Made by a program: the position numbers and the translations under genes. Positions 19,913-28,410 of a stretch of 64,000 bases of DNA are shown piece after piece. Each line of letters starts with the position of its first letter. Within the stretch, counting starts at the first letter, position 1. The notes below the pieces were generated by a model. That model did no database searches, was not told the origin of the DNA, and saw only the letters and a program-made list of their open reading frames with translations. The DNA is from CAZBRS01 sp964494475 (GTDB lineage Bacteria; Myxococcota_A; UBA9042; CAZBRS01): positions 13,621 to 77,620 of the forward strand of contig CAZBRS010000027.1 in the NCBI GenBank assembly GCA_964494475.1, in the 5' to 3' direction.

Positions 19913-19951
19913 TGCTTGGACCGACCTCGCCCCATCAAAGCACGCTCTCGC

Positions 19952-19980
19952 ATTATAGAGATCGTCCCCTTGTGGGACAA
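19952..19980 (-). promoter_or_regulatory. strong sigma70-type promoter of the PEGA/MopE operon
   Basis: On the minus strand, TTGTCC (19975-19980) and a perfect TATAAT (19952-19957) are 17 bases apart, 39 bases from the ATG. A GTCCC-N5-GGGAC inverted repeat (19964-19978) overlaps the spacer and -35 box and could be an operator. Confidence 0.65.
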
Positions 19981-20056
19981 GCTCCGATCGGGTACGTTTC
20001 GCCCGATGCGACCGGCTCTCCCGGCGCGTCCGAGCCAACGAACGCGCAGGCGAGAC

Positions 20057-22462
20057 ATGGCCCACTACCCGTTCGCAGACGTCGAGACCCGGTGGCAACA
20101 GATCTGGAAGGCCGAGGGCACCTACCGGGCCCACGACCTCGCGGCCCGGCCCAAGTACTACGTGCTCGACATGTTCCCCTACCCCTCGGGGGCCGGGCTG
20201 CACGTCGGTCACCTCGAGGGCTACACGGCCAGCGACATCGTCTCGCGCTACAAGCGCCTCAAGGGCTTCGAGGTCCTGCACCCCATGGGCTGGGACGCCT
20301 TCGGGCTGCCCGCCGAGCAGTACGCGCTGCAGACCGGCACGCACCCGAGCGTGACCACCGAGCGCAACGTGGCGAACTTCAAGCGCCAGATCAACCGCAT
20401 GGGCTTCGCCTACGACTGGACGCGCGAGGTCAACACGACCGACCCCGCCTACTACCGCTGGACGCAGTGGATCTTCCTGAAGCTGCTCGAGAAGGGCCTG
20501 GCCTACCAGACCGAGGCGCCGGTCAACTTCTGCCCCCACTGCCGCATCGTGCTGGCCAACGAAGAGGTCGAGCAGGGCAACCACGAGCGCTGCGGCAAGC
20601 CCGTCGAGCGGCGGCGCATGCGCCAGTGGATGTTGCGCATCACGCGCTACGCCGATCGCCTGCTGGCCGATCTCGAGGGCCTCGACTGGCCCGAGAGCGT
20701 CAAGTCGATGCAGCGGCACTGGATCGGCCGCTCCGAGGGCGCCAACGTGCTGTTCGGCACCGACGCGGGCGACCTCGAGGTCTTCACCACGCGCCCCGAC
20801 ACCCTGTTCGGCGCCACCTACATGGTGCTGTCGCCCGAGCACCCCTTCGTCGCGCGGCTGACCACCGCCGAGCAGCGCGCGGCGGTCGAGGCCTACGTGC
20901 GCCGCGCGGCCGCGAAGAGCGACCTCGAGCGCACCGACCTGGCCAAGGAGAAGACGGGCGTGTTCACCGGCGCCACGGCCGTGAACCCCGTGAACGGGCA
21001 GCGCATCCCCATCTGGGTAGCCGACTACGTGCTCTCCAGCTACGGCACGGGCGCCATCATGGCCGTGCCGGCCCACGACGAGCGCGACTTCGAGTTCGCG
21101 AAGGTGTACGGGCTGTCCATCCTCCCCGTGGTGTCGCCGGACGGCGAGCCCTACGCCGTGGGCGAGCAGGCCACCATCGAAGACGGCTTCGCCATCAACT
21201 CCGGCGCCTTCGACGGCACGCCCACCCCCGAGTTCAAGAAGCGCATCACGGCCTGGCTCGAGGAGCAGGGCCGCGGCCGCGGGTCGGTCAACTACCGCCT
21301 GCGCGACTGGCTGTTCAGCCGCCAGCGCTACTGGGGCGAGCCCTTCCCGATCTACATCCTCGACGACGGCACGGTCGTCCCCATGGACGAGAAGGAGCTG
21401 CCCCTCCGGCTCCCCGAGGTCGAGCGCTTCGAGCCGTCGGGCACCGGCGAGTCGCCCCTGGCCACGCTGCCCCAGTGGTTGAACGCCATCGAGCCGCGCT
21501 CGGGTCGCCCCGCGCGCCGCGAGACCAACACCATGCCCCAGTGGGCGGGCTCCAGCTGGTACTATCTGCGCTACGTCGATCCCACCAACACCGAGGCGCT
21601 CGTCGACCCGGCCAAGGCGCGCTACTGGCTGCCGGTCGACCTGTACATCGGCGGCGCCGAGCACGCCGTGCTGCACCTGCTCTATGCCCGCTTCTGGCAC
21701 AAATTCCTCTACGATCTCGGCGTGGTCCCGACCCCCGAGCCGTTCCAGAAGCTCGTGAACCAGGGCATGATCCTCGGCGAAGACAACGAGAAGATGTCGA
21801 AGAGCCGGGGCAACGTGGTGAACCCCGACGTGGTCGTGGGCGAGGTGGGCGCCGACGCCGTGCGGCTGTTCGAGATGTTCCTCGGCCCCCTCGAGGCCAC
21901 CAAGCCCTGGAACACCCAGGGCATCGTGGGCATCACGCGCTTCCTCGACCGCCTCTGGACGCTCGCCGAGGAGGGCTTCGACGACGAGCCCCTGTCGACC
22001 GACGTGCTGCGGCTGCTGCACCAGACCATCCGCAAGGTCTCGCAGGATCTCGAGGGGCTGCGCTTCAACACCGCCATCAGCGCCCTCATGGTGCTCGTGA
22101 ACGCGCTCGTGAAGGACGGCGTGCGCTCGCGCCAGGCCTGGGCGCCCCTCGTGCACCTGCTCTACCCCTTCGCGCCCCACGCCGCCGAAGAGCTGTGGGA
22201 GCGGCAGGGCGGGGCCGGTCGCCTGTGGGACGCGACGTGGCCCGCGTGGGACGACGCGCTCGCGACCGAGGACTCGGTCACGGTGGTGGCCCAGGTGAAC
22301 GGCAAGGTGCGCGCGCAGATCGACGTGGCGCGCGGCCTCCCCGGCGACGAGTTGAAGGCGCTGGTGCTGGGGCACGAGCGCCTGCAGAAGTGGCTCGAGG
22401 GGGTGACCGTCGTGAAGACCATCGTGGTGCCCGACAAGCTCGTCAACGTGGTCGTGCGGTGA
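20057..22462 (+). CDS. leuS: leucyl-tRNA synthetase
   Basis: An 801-residue class I aminoacyl-tRNA synthetase. The HIGH-type motif is in PYPSGAGLHVGHLEG, the KMSKS motif is in NEKMSKSRGN, and the editing (CP1) domain shows TTRPDTLFGATYMVLSPEHP. The anticodon-binding and C-terminal domains are complete to LVNVVVR. It charges tRNA-Leu in the cytoplasm. The start is ATG 20057 just before HYPFADVETRWQ, the normal N-terminus. It heads a plus-strand cluster with the next two genes. Confidence 0.97.
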   Translation: MAHYPFADVETRWQQIWKAEGTYRAHDLAARPKYYVLDMFPYPSGAGLHVGHLEGYTASDIVSRYKRLKGFEVLHPMGWDAFGLPAEQYALQTGTHPSVTTERNVANFKRQINRMGFAYDWTREVNTTDPAYYRWTQWIFLKLLEKGLAYQTEAPVNFCPHCRIVLANEEVEQGNHERCGKPVERRRMRQWMLRITRYADRLLADLEGLDWPESVKSMQRHWIGRSEGANVLFGTDAGDLEVFTTRPDTLFGATYMVLSPEHPFVARLTTAEQRAAVEAYVRRAAAKSDLERTDLAKEKTGVFTGATAVNPVNGQRIPIWVADYVLSSYGTGAIMAVPAHDERDFEFAKVYGLSILPVVSPDGEPYAVGEQATIEDGFAINSGAFDGTPTPEFKKRITAWLEEQGRGRGSVNYRLRDWLFSRQRYWGEPFPIYILDDGTVVPMDEKELPLRLPEVERFEPSGTGESPLATLPQWLNAIEPRSGRPARRETNTMPQWAGSSWYYLRYVDPTNTEALVDPAKARYWLPVDLYIGGAEHAVLHLLYARFWHKFLYDLGVVPTPEPFQKLVNQGMILGEDNEKMSKSRGNVVNPDVVVGEVGADAVRLFEMFLGPLEATKPWNTQGIVGITRFLDRLWTLAEEGFDDEPLSTDVLRLLHQTIRKVSQDLEGLRFNTAISALMVLVNALVKDGVRSRQAWAPLVHLLYPFAPHAAEELWERQGGAGRLWDATWPAWDDALATEDSVTVVAQVNGKVRAQIDVARGLPGDELKALVLGHERLQKWLEGVTVVKTIVVPDKLVNVVVR

Positions 22463-22466
22463 TCCC

Positions 22467-23198
22467 ATGCTCAAGCTCGCCTCGGTCCGCGACTACCCCG
22501 AGGTGTTCAACGCGCGCAAACTGCACGCGGTCCTCACCGACGCCGAGCTCGAGGTCTGCGCCGAGGTGACCGGCTTCTACGGGCAGCGCGACTGGCTGCT
22601 GCGCCGCGTGCTGCTGAAGGACCTGTCGGTGGCCTACCTGACCGCGCGGCACAAGCGCTACTTCCCGCCCAACGCCCTCGAGGTTCGGGAGGCGCAGGGC
22701 GGCTTCGAGGTCTTCGCGCTCATGGTCTCGCGCGAGGCGCCCGTGCTGCAGGCCCGCTGCGTGACCGACGGCGAGATCGGCGTGGGCTTCGTGGCGTCCG
22801 ACCTCGGCACCACCCGCGCCGCCGTTCGGGTTCGCCGCATCGTGCGGACGTACCCGTTCCTGACCGACGCGCACCTGACCCCGGCCGAGGAGGATCTGCT
22901 GCGCGAGCAGTCCGAGTCCGACCTCGATGTCACGGCCACCCTGCTCGTCACGGCCAAGCGCCTGTGCGCCGACCTGGTGCCCGAGGTGCACGACCCCGAC
23001 GCGTTCGTCGTGCGGCGCGTCGACGGCAACGACCGCGTGCACGTCGATCGCGAGCGACTGGTGCTTCCGGCCCCGCTCGACGAGGTCCTGATCCAGACCT
23101 GGCACTGGGACGACTACCTGGTCGCGGCCGGGCTGCTGTTCGACTCGCGCGCCACGGCCGAGGGCCTCGAACCGGCTCGCATGCTCGAGTGGGGGTAG
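22467..23198 (+). CDS. divergent 4'-phosphopantetheinyl-transferase-like protein
   Basis: A 243-residue protein starting 4 bases after leuS. Its layout follows the Sfp/PKS-type phosphopantetheinyl transferases: LTDAELEVCAEVTGF then WLLRRVLLKDLSVAYL (about 44-59), PPNALEVREAQGG, a middle strand GVGFVASDLG where active enzymes have GIDLE, then FLTDAHLTPAEEDLL and TAKRLCADLVPEV where they have WxxKEAxxK. Several magnesium and CoA contacts are therefore altered, so it may be inactive or have a new role. The assignment rests on motif order only; otherwise it would be a hypothetical protein. Codon use looks like its neighbours. Confidence 0.45.
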   Translation: MLKLASVRDYPEVFNARKLHAVLTDAELEVCAEVTGFYGQRDWLLRRVLLKDLSVAYLTARHKRYFPPNALEVREAQGGFEVFALMVSREAPVLQARCVTDGEIGVGFVASDLGTTRAAVRVRRIVRTYPFLTDAHLTPAEEDLLREQSESDLDVTATLLVTAKRLCADLVPEVHDPDAFVVRRVDGNDRVHVDRERLVLPAPLDEVLIQTWHWDDYLVAAGLLFDSRATAEGLEPARMLEWG

Positions 23199-23222
23199 GG
23201 GCCGCTTCGCGGGAGGGAGCCC

Positions 23223-24518
23223 ATGCTCGATCTTGTGATCAAGGGTGCGACCATCGTGACCCCCGAGGGGGTGGTCGAGGGCGACCTCGGAATCCGCGGG
23301 GAGCGCATCGCGCGCATCGCGCCAGGCCTGACCGAAGGCGCACGCCGCGAACTCGACGCGCGCGGTGGCTGGCTCTTCCCCGGGGCCATCGACCCGCACG
23401 TGCACCTGCGCGATCCGGGGGCTCCCCACAAGGAAGATCTGGGGAGCGGCACGCGCGCGGCCATCGAGGCGGGCGTCACCACCGTGTTCGACATGCCCAA
23501 CACGAACCCGCCCACGCTCACCGTCGCGAGCCTCGAGGCCAAGATCGCGCGGGCCCAGCAGGTGGCGGCCTGCCGCGTGGCGTTCTTCCTGGGCGCCTCG
23601 GCCGGCAACGCCGAACAGCTGCGGATCGCCGAGTCGCGCCGGTTGGCCGTGGGCGTGAAGTTCTTCTTCTCGGGCACGACCGGAACGGGAGCGTCGGGCG
23701 GCGCCGACGCCCTCGAGTGCTTGCTGCGATCGACCCGGCTGCCGGTCGCGGTCCACGCCGAGGACGAAGGCGTGATCGCGGAGCGCGCTGCCGCCCTTCC
23801 CGCACCGACCGACCCCGAGCGCTTCGCCCTCCATCACGCGGCGGTGCGCCCCGTCGAGGCCGCGCGGCGCGCCGTGGTCGCGTGCCTGCAGGCGGCCCGT
23901 CGGGCCGGCCGCGGGCTGCACTTCTGCCACCTCTCGTCCGAGGCCGAGCTCGCCGAGGTCGAGGCCGCCGGCCTGCCGGGCGTCACGACCGAGGTCACGC
24001 CGCACCACGCCGGCCTGGCCATCGACGGCCCCTGTTCGGTGCCCCGCGCCTGGCTGAAGGCGAACCCGCCCATCCGCGTCGAGACCGAGCGCGCGCGTCT
24101 GTTCGCGGCCCTGGTGGGGGGGCGCGTCGATGTGCTCGGCTCCGACCACGCCCCGCACACCGTCGCCGAGAAGTCCGCCCCCGAGTATGCGCGGGTGCCC
24201 TCCGGGGTGCCGGGGGTCGAGACCTTGCCCCTCTGGACCCTCGCCCTGGTCGACGCCGGCCTGCTCGAGCCCGTGCTGGCGGCCCGGCTGCTCGCGGGGG
24301 GCGCGGCGCGTGCCTTCGGGCTGGCCGACCGCGGGCAGCTCCGCGAGGGCACGCTGGCCGACCTCGCGCTGTGGCCGCGGCCTCTCGCTCTGGCCCCGTT
24401 CGACCCCGTGCGCGTGCGCTCACGGTGCGCCTGGAGCCCCTTCGCGGGGCACCTGCTGCCGGCCCGCGGTCCGGCGCTGGTCGTGCTCGGTGGTCGGGTG
24501 GTGGTCGATTCGCTCTGA
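23223..24518 (+). CDS. pyrC: dihydroorotase (class I, amidohydrolase)
   Basis: A 431-residue cyclic amidohydrolase that closes carbamoyl-aspartate to dihydroorotate in pyrimidine synthesis. Zinc-site motifs are IDPHVHLRDPG, FDMPNTNPPT, a metal-bridging lysine region (VGVKFFFSG), FCHLSSEAE, VTPHHAG and GSDHAPHT. Allantoinase is the main alternative in this superfamily, but PHVHLRDPG and DMPNTNPP favour dihydroorotase. GGGAGGGAG precedes the ATG at 23223. Confidence 0.88.
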   Translation: MLDLVIKGATIVTPEGVVEGDLGIRGERIARIAPGLTEGARRELDARGGWLFPGAIDPHVHLRDPGAPHKEDLGSGTRAAIEAGVTTVFDMPNTNPPTLTVASLEAKIARAQQVAACRVAFFLGASAGNAEQLRIAESRRLAVGVKFFFSGTTGTGASGGADALECLLRSTRLPVAVHAEDEGVIAERAAALPAPTDPERFALHHAAVRPVEAARRAVVACLQAARRAGRGLHFCHLSSEAELAEVEAAGLPGVTTEVTPHHAGLAIDGPCSVPRAWLKANPPIRVETERARLFAALVGGRVDVLGSDHAPHTVAEKSAPEYARVPSGVPGVETLPLWTLALVDAGLLEPVLAARLLAGGAARAFGLADRGQLREGTLADLALWPRPLALAPFDPVRVRSRCAWSPFAGHLLPARGPALVVLGGRVVVDSL

Positions 24519-24540
24519 CCGCAGACAACGGCGAATACGA

Positions 24541-26697
24541 CTACCGGACGGCGTCGCCGAACAGGAAGAGCGGCTCGCCGTAGTTGTCTTCGACGTAGGT
24601 GGCGGCCGAGCGGCCGGCGAGGCCGAGCAGGCGCCAGGCCTCCTGATCGGACACGGGATCGGAGGGGACGTACGGCACCGAGACGATCGGGTAGCCGTCG
24701 GCGCCGGCCGCGATGGACAGCCACTCGGGGTTGGCCGCGGGGGCCGGCGCGCGCACTTCGCGGGCCTGGCCGCGCAGCAGGCGCAGATCCTGGAACAGCA
24801 GCGCGAAGAACGCGTCGGCGTCGTTCGACTCGGTGTGCGCCAGGCCCGGCTTCAGGAGCCCGACCTGCAGCGCCTCGAGGCGCGGCGTGACCCACGTGCG
24901 GGCCAGCAGGAAGGCCGCCAGTTGCTCGGCGGCCCAGCCCTCCTCCGCGGGGCGCGACCAGCGGCCCCGGAAGCCCTCGAAGCGGCAGGCGGGCTCGGGC
25001 GCCACGTCGATCTCGACCTGGATCCGTCGCGGCTCGAACGAGAGCTCTCCGTTGATCTTCACGCCGATGGACTCGCTCGTGATCCGGCGCTCGCCCTTGA
25101 ACCGGCACGGAACGCTGGCCGGCACCTTGTCGAGCGCCTTCGTCAGCTCCTTCTGCTGGGCCGTGGCCTCGTCCAGCTCCTTCTGCAACTGCGCGAGCTG
25201 CTCGGTGGTCCGACGCTCTTCCTGGGTGGGCTCGGGCAGCCGCGACACGGCGCGCACCTGGGCCAGTCCGGCCAGGCGCCCCCGGAGATCGGAGGCCTTC
25301 CGGCCGAGCTGGGCCATCCGGTTCTCGGCCATGGACAGGGAGCGCGAGAGCTTGGCGTGCTCGGGGTTCGCGAACTGGTGCTCCTGCGCCAGCGCCTCCT
25401 TGGCCGTGATCGCCTGGAGCGGTCGCGTCACCTCGAGGACGAAGCGACGCTCCTCGTTGGGGTCTCGCACCGGGTAGGCCCGGGCGAAGAACTCCTCGAG
25501 CCGCTCGGCCAGGCCCGGCACTGCCTGGGAATCGCCCGCGACCAGCACCCGCCCCGGGAGGCCCGTGGCCAGCGAGCGCAGCCCGCTGTCGAGGCGGTCG
25601 CGCAGGTGCCACTCGGCCGGCGCGAAGGGCAGCGCCAGCAGCACGTCGCGGACCAGGAGGCCGCGCCGCCCGCCCGTGAGGAACGCGGCCACCCGCCGAT
25701 AGAAGGTGTCGCGGATGGCCTCCTGGAGCGCCCGGCCGTCGCCCCCGTCGCTCACGAAGCCCGACGCGCGGATGGCCGCGTAGTCGTTGTAGAGCTCGAG
25801 CCAGCGCGGGATGCTCTTGGCGAGGCGCTGCCCGCCGGCCTCGGACGAGACGGCGCCGTAGTCGATGCCGTCGGGGTCCTGGCGATCCATGCGGCGCGGC
25901 CGGTAGTCGCCCGTGGCGCGATTCGGGAAGAGCCCCGCGGCCTCGCCTTCGGCCAATACCAGGTTGGCGGTGGCGTCGATCGGGAACCGCGGCGCCTCGA
26001 CCACGCAGGCTTTCAGGGAGATGGGGCTCGCGGTGTCGTCGCCGTCGTCGATCACCCGCTGGTTGCCCAGGAACGTTCCGTGCCCCGCGTGCACGCGTCC
26101 GGCCTCGGGCCCGCGCGAAAAGACCGGGCCCACGTTGTCGGCGAAGACGCAGCCCAAGGTGTGCGCGTGCCCGCGGACCAGCGCGATCGAGGTCGTGCGG
26201 CCGCCGGCCACCAGCGAGTGGGCGAGGCGCAGCACCTTGCCCGGGGCGTCGAAGCGTACGAGGGGGCGCGTGAGATCCACGGCCCGGACGTTGCGAAGGA
26301 CCAGATCGCCATCGTGGACCTCGAGCGCGGGCTCTACGCGCACGGGACCGTCGGCGCGCAAGGTGAGGTTCTCGAGCGTGAGGCCGCCCCCCGCCTCGAC
26401 GCGCACGCCCTGGTCGACGATGAGCACTTCGCTGCGGCCGCCGGCGTCGCCCACGATGCGCAGGCGCTTTTCCTTCACCTCGAGCGCGCCCCGGAAGAGG
26501 CCGGGCGCCAGCTCGAGCGTGTCGTCGGCGGCCGCGAAGAGCAGCGCCTCGCCCAGGTCGCGGTACGTCACCTGATTCGACGCCAGGCGAACGCGGCCCA
26601 TGGCGGCCCGCGCGTCGGGCGCCGCGGGCGCGCCGCACCCCGCGACGACGAGCGCGGCCAGGAGCATGGCGACGGTGAGCCTGTCGGTGCGCTGCAT
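24541..26697 (-). CDS. lipoprotein with predicted beta-helix and coiled coil
   Basis: A 718-residue exported protein starting at the ATG at 26697, behind GGAGGGT. The signal ends LVVAGC, a lipobox. Residues about 50-260 look like a right-handed parallel beta-helix with short repeated strands (GLTLENLTLRA, GDLVLRNVRAV), a fold of polysaccharide-binding or -cleaving proteins. Residues about 440-540 form a coiled coil (EQLAQLQKELDEATAQQKEL). The C-terminal 170 residues are globular and unrecognised. No catalytic residues can be named. It converges with pyrC and diverges from the radical SAM gene. Confidence 0.6.
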   Translation of the reverse strand: MQRTDRLTVAMLLAALVVAGCGAPAAPDARAAMGRVRLASNQVTYRDLGEALLFAAADDTLELAPGLFRGALEVKEKRLRIVGDAGGRSEVLIVDQGVRVEAGGGLTLENLTLRADGPVRVEPALEVHDGDLVLRNVRAVDLTRPLVRFDAPGKVLRLAHSLVAGGRTTSIALVRGHAHTLGCVFADNVGPVFSRGPEAGRVHAGHGTFLGNQRVIDDGDDTASPISLKACVVEAPRFPIDATANLVLAEGEAAGLFPNRATGDYRPRRMDRQDPDGIDYGAVSSEAGGQRLAKSIPRWLELYNDYAAIRASGFVSDGGDGRALQEAIRDTFYRRVAAFLTGGRRGLLVRDVLLALPFAPAEWHLRDRLDSGLRSLATGLPGRVLVAGDSQAVPGLAERLEEFFARAYPVRDPNEERRFVLEVTRPLQAITAKEALAQEHQFANPEHAKLSRSLSMAENRMAQLGRKASDLRGRLAGLAQVRAVSRLPEPTQEERRTTEQLAQLQKELDEATAQQKELTKALDKVPASVPCRFKGERRITSESIGVKINGELSFEPRRIQVEIDVAPEPACRFEGFRGRWSRPAEEGWAAEQLAAFLLARTWVTPRLEALQVGLLKPGLAHTESNDADAFFALLFQDLRLLRGQAREVRAPAPAANPEWLSIAAGADGYPIVSVPYVPSDPVSDQEAWRLLGLAGRSAATYVEDNYGEPLFLFGDAVR

Positions 26698-26813
26698 TCC
26701 ACCCTCCCCGGGGCACGGTCTCATCGCGAGAATCGAACATGTTTTTTACCACGCGGCTTGGCGGTCGGCAAGATCGGGCGCATGCTCCAGAAACCTGATG
26801 GGGGCCCGCCGGA

Positions 26814-28337
26814 ATGGCCGACATCGTCCTCGTCGCGCTGAACGCGCGCTACATCCACCCGTCGCTCGGCAGCCGCTCGCTGCTCGCGAACCTGGGGCCC
26901 CTGGCCGGGCGGGCGTGCCTGGTCGAGGGGCTCGCGGGCGATCGGCCGCTCGACGTGGCCGAGCGCGTCCTGGCCGAGGCGCCTCGGGTGGTGGGGTTCG
27001 GCGTCTATGTGTGGAACGTCGACGCGGTCGCGCGAACGGTGGCCATCCTGAAGCGCGTGGCGCCCGCGGTGCTCGTGGTGCTGGGCGGCCCCGAGCTGCT
27101 GTCCGACCCCGAGGGCCACCCCGCGGCACGGCAGGCCGACATGCTCGTGGTCGGCGAGGGCGAGGACGCGTTCCGCGAGGTGTGCGTGCGCGCCCTGGCA
27201 GGGCAGGGGCCGGGGCCGCGCGTCGTGGTCGCCCCGCCCCCCGCGCTCGACGGTGTTCTGCTCCCCGATGGGCTCTACACGGCCGACGATCTGGCCCACC
27301 GCTTCGTGTACCTCGAGACCACACGCGGGTGCGCCTTCCGCTGTGCCTTCTGTCTCTCGGCCCTCGACGAGCGGGTGCGCGCCTTTCCGCTCGCGCGCGT
27401 CGAGGCCGCGTTCCAGCGCCTGCTCGAGCGCGGCGCGCGCGGGTTCAAGCTGGTCGATCGGTCGTTCAACGCCGACGTGCGAAGGGCCGAGGCGCTGCTC
27501 ACGTTCCTGCTCGCTCGCTGGCGCGACGACCTGCACCTGCACCTCGAGTGGCTGCCCGAGCGCGCGCCCGCGCGGCTTGTCGAGTTGCTGGCGGCCTTCC
27601 CGGCCGGGGCGGTGCAGCTCGAGGTGGGCATCCAGACCTTCGACCCGGCGATCTCGCGACGGCTCGCGCGCCCGTGTCAGCCCGCGCGCATCGAGCGGGG
27701 GCTGGCCACGCTGCTCGAACGCACCGGGGTTCACCTGCACGCCGACCTGATAGCGGGCCTGCCCGGCGAAGGCGTCGCGGCGTTCGCCGCCGGCTTCGAT
27801 CGCCTGGCCCGTCTCGGCGTGCACGAGATCCAGGTGGGGCTCCTGAAGCTGCTGCCCGGCGCGCCCCTCGTGGAGTTGGTCGCGCCCTTCGACCTGCGCT
27901 TCGACCCGGCTCCGCCCTACGAGGTGCTCTCCACGGCCGCGATCCCGTTCCCCGAGATGCAGCGCCTGAAGCGCTTCGCCCGCGCCTGGGACCTCGTCGG
28001 AAATTCGGGCAACTTCGCCCGCACCCTCCCGCGCCTGCTGCGCGGGGCCAGCGCCTTCACGGCCTTCGACGACTTCGCCGCCGCCCTGTGGCGCCGCCTG
28101 GGGCGTACCAGCGGCGTGGCCCTCGACACGCTGGTCGGCGAGGTCTTCCGGTGGCTGGTGGAGGAGCGCGGCCTCCCGCCCTCCGAGGTGGCGGCCGACC
28201 TGGCGACCGATTGGGCGGCGGGCGGTCGTCGAGGTGTGCCGGAGGTGCTGCGGCCGTGGGTGCCCGCCGAAGGAGCGCCCGCCGGGGTCGTTCGCGATCC
28301 CGGCCTTCAGCGTCGTCAGGCTCGCCGGCACGCGTGA
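26814..28337 (+). CDS. B12-binding-domain radical SAM protein
   Basis: A 507-residue protein with a cobalamin-binding-like N-terminal domain (1-155; VGFGVYVWNVDAV, VVLGGPELL) and a radical SAM core whose 4Fe-4S motif is CAFRCAFC in RGCAFRCAFCLSALDE. The C-terminal part (about 380-500) resembles the DUF4080 extension common in this subgroup. These enzymes use SAM radicals for methylation or rearrangement; the substrate is not evident. The glycine-rich GEG motif (VVGEGEDAF) matches other members. It stands alone between divergent promoters and an unknown gene. Confidence 0.85.
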   Translation: MADIVLVALNARYIHPSLGSRSLLANLGPLAGRACLVEGLAGDRPLDVAERVLAEAPRVVGFGVYVWNVDAVARTVAILKRVAPAVLVVLGGPELLSDPEGHPAARQADMLVVGEGEDAFREVCVRALAGQGPGPRVVVAPPPALDGVLLPDGLYTADDLAHRFVYLETTRGCAFRCAFCLSALDERVRAFPLARVEAAFQRLLERGARGFKLVDRSFNADVRRAEALLTFLLARWRDDLHLHLEWLPERAPARLVELLAAFPAGAVQLEVGIQTFDPAISRRLARPCQPARIERGLATLLERTGVHLHADLIAGLPGEGVAAFAAGFDRLARLGVHEIQVGLLKLLPGAPLVELVAPFDLRFDPAPPYEVLSTAAIPFPEMQRLKRFARAWDLVGNSGNFARTLPRLLRGASAFTAFDDFAAALWRRLGRTSGVALDTLVGEVFRWLVEERGLPPSEVAADLATDWAAGGRRGVPEVLRPWVPAEGAPAGVVRDPGLQRRQARRHA

Positions 28338-28410
28338 CGTTCGACGCAGCGGGTGTGCGTCGCGGCGTCCGTGTGGTAGGCTCGCAGGGTCTCTTCGAGG
28401 GGTGCCCCGC

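Noticed and set aside
19913..20056. T-box or other riboswitch upstream of leuS
   Set aside because: The gap is only about 140 bases, contains the divergent promoter and shows no T-box sequence or terminator/antiterminator pair.
22467..23198. Part of a polyketide or fatty-acid gene cluster
   Set aside because: Apart from its own PPTase-like pattern, no acyl carrier protein or synthase gene is nearby.
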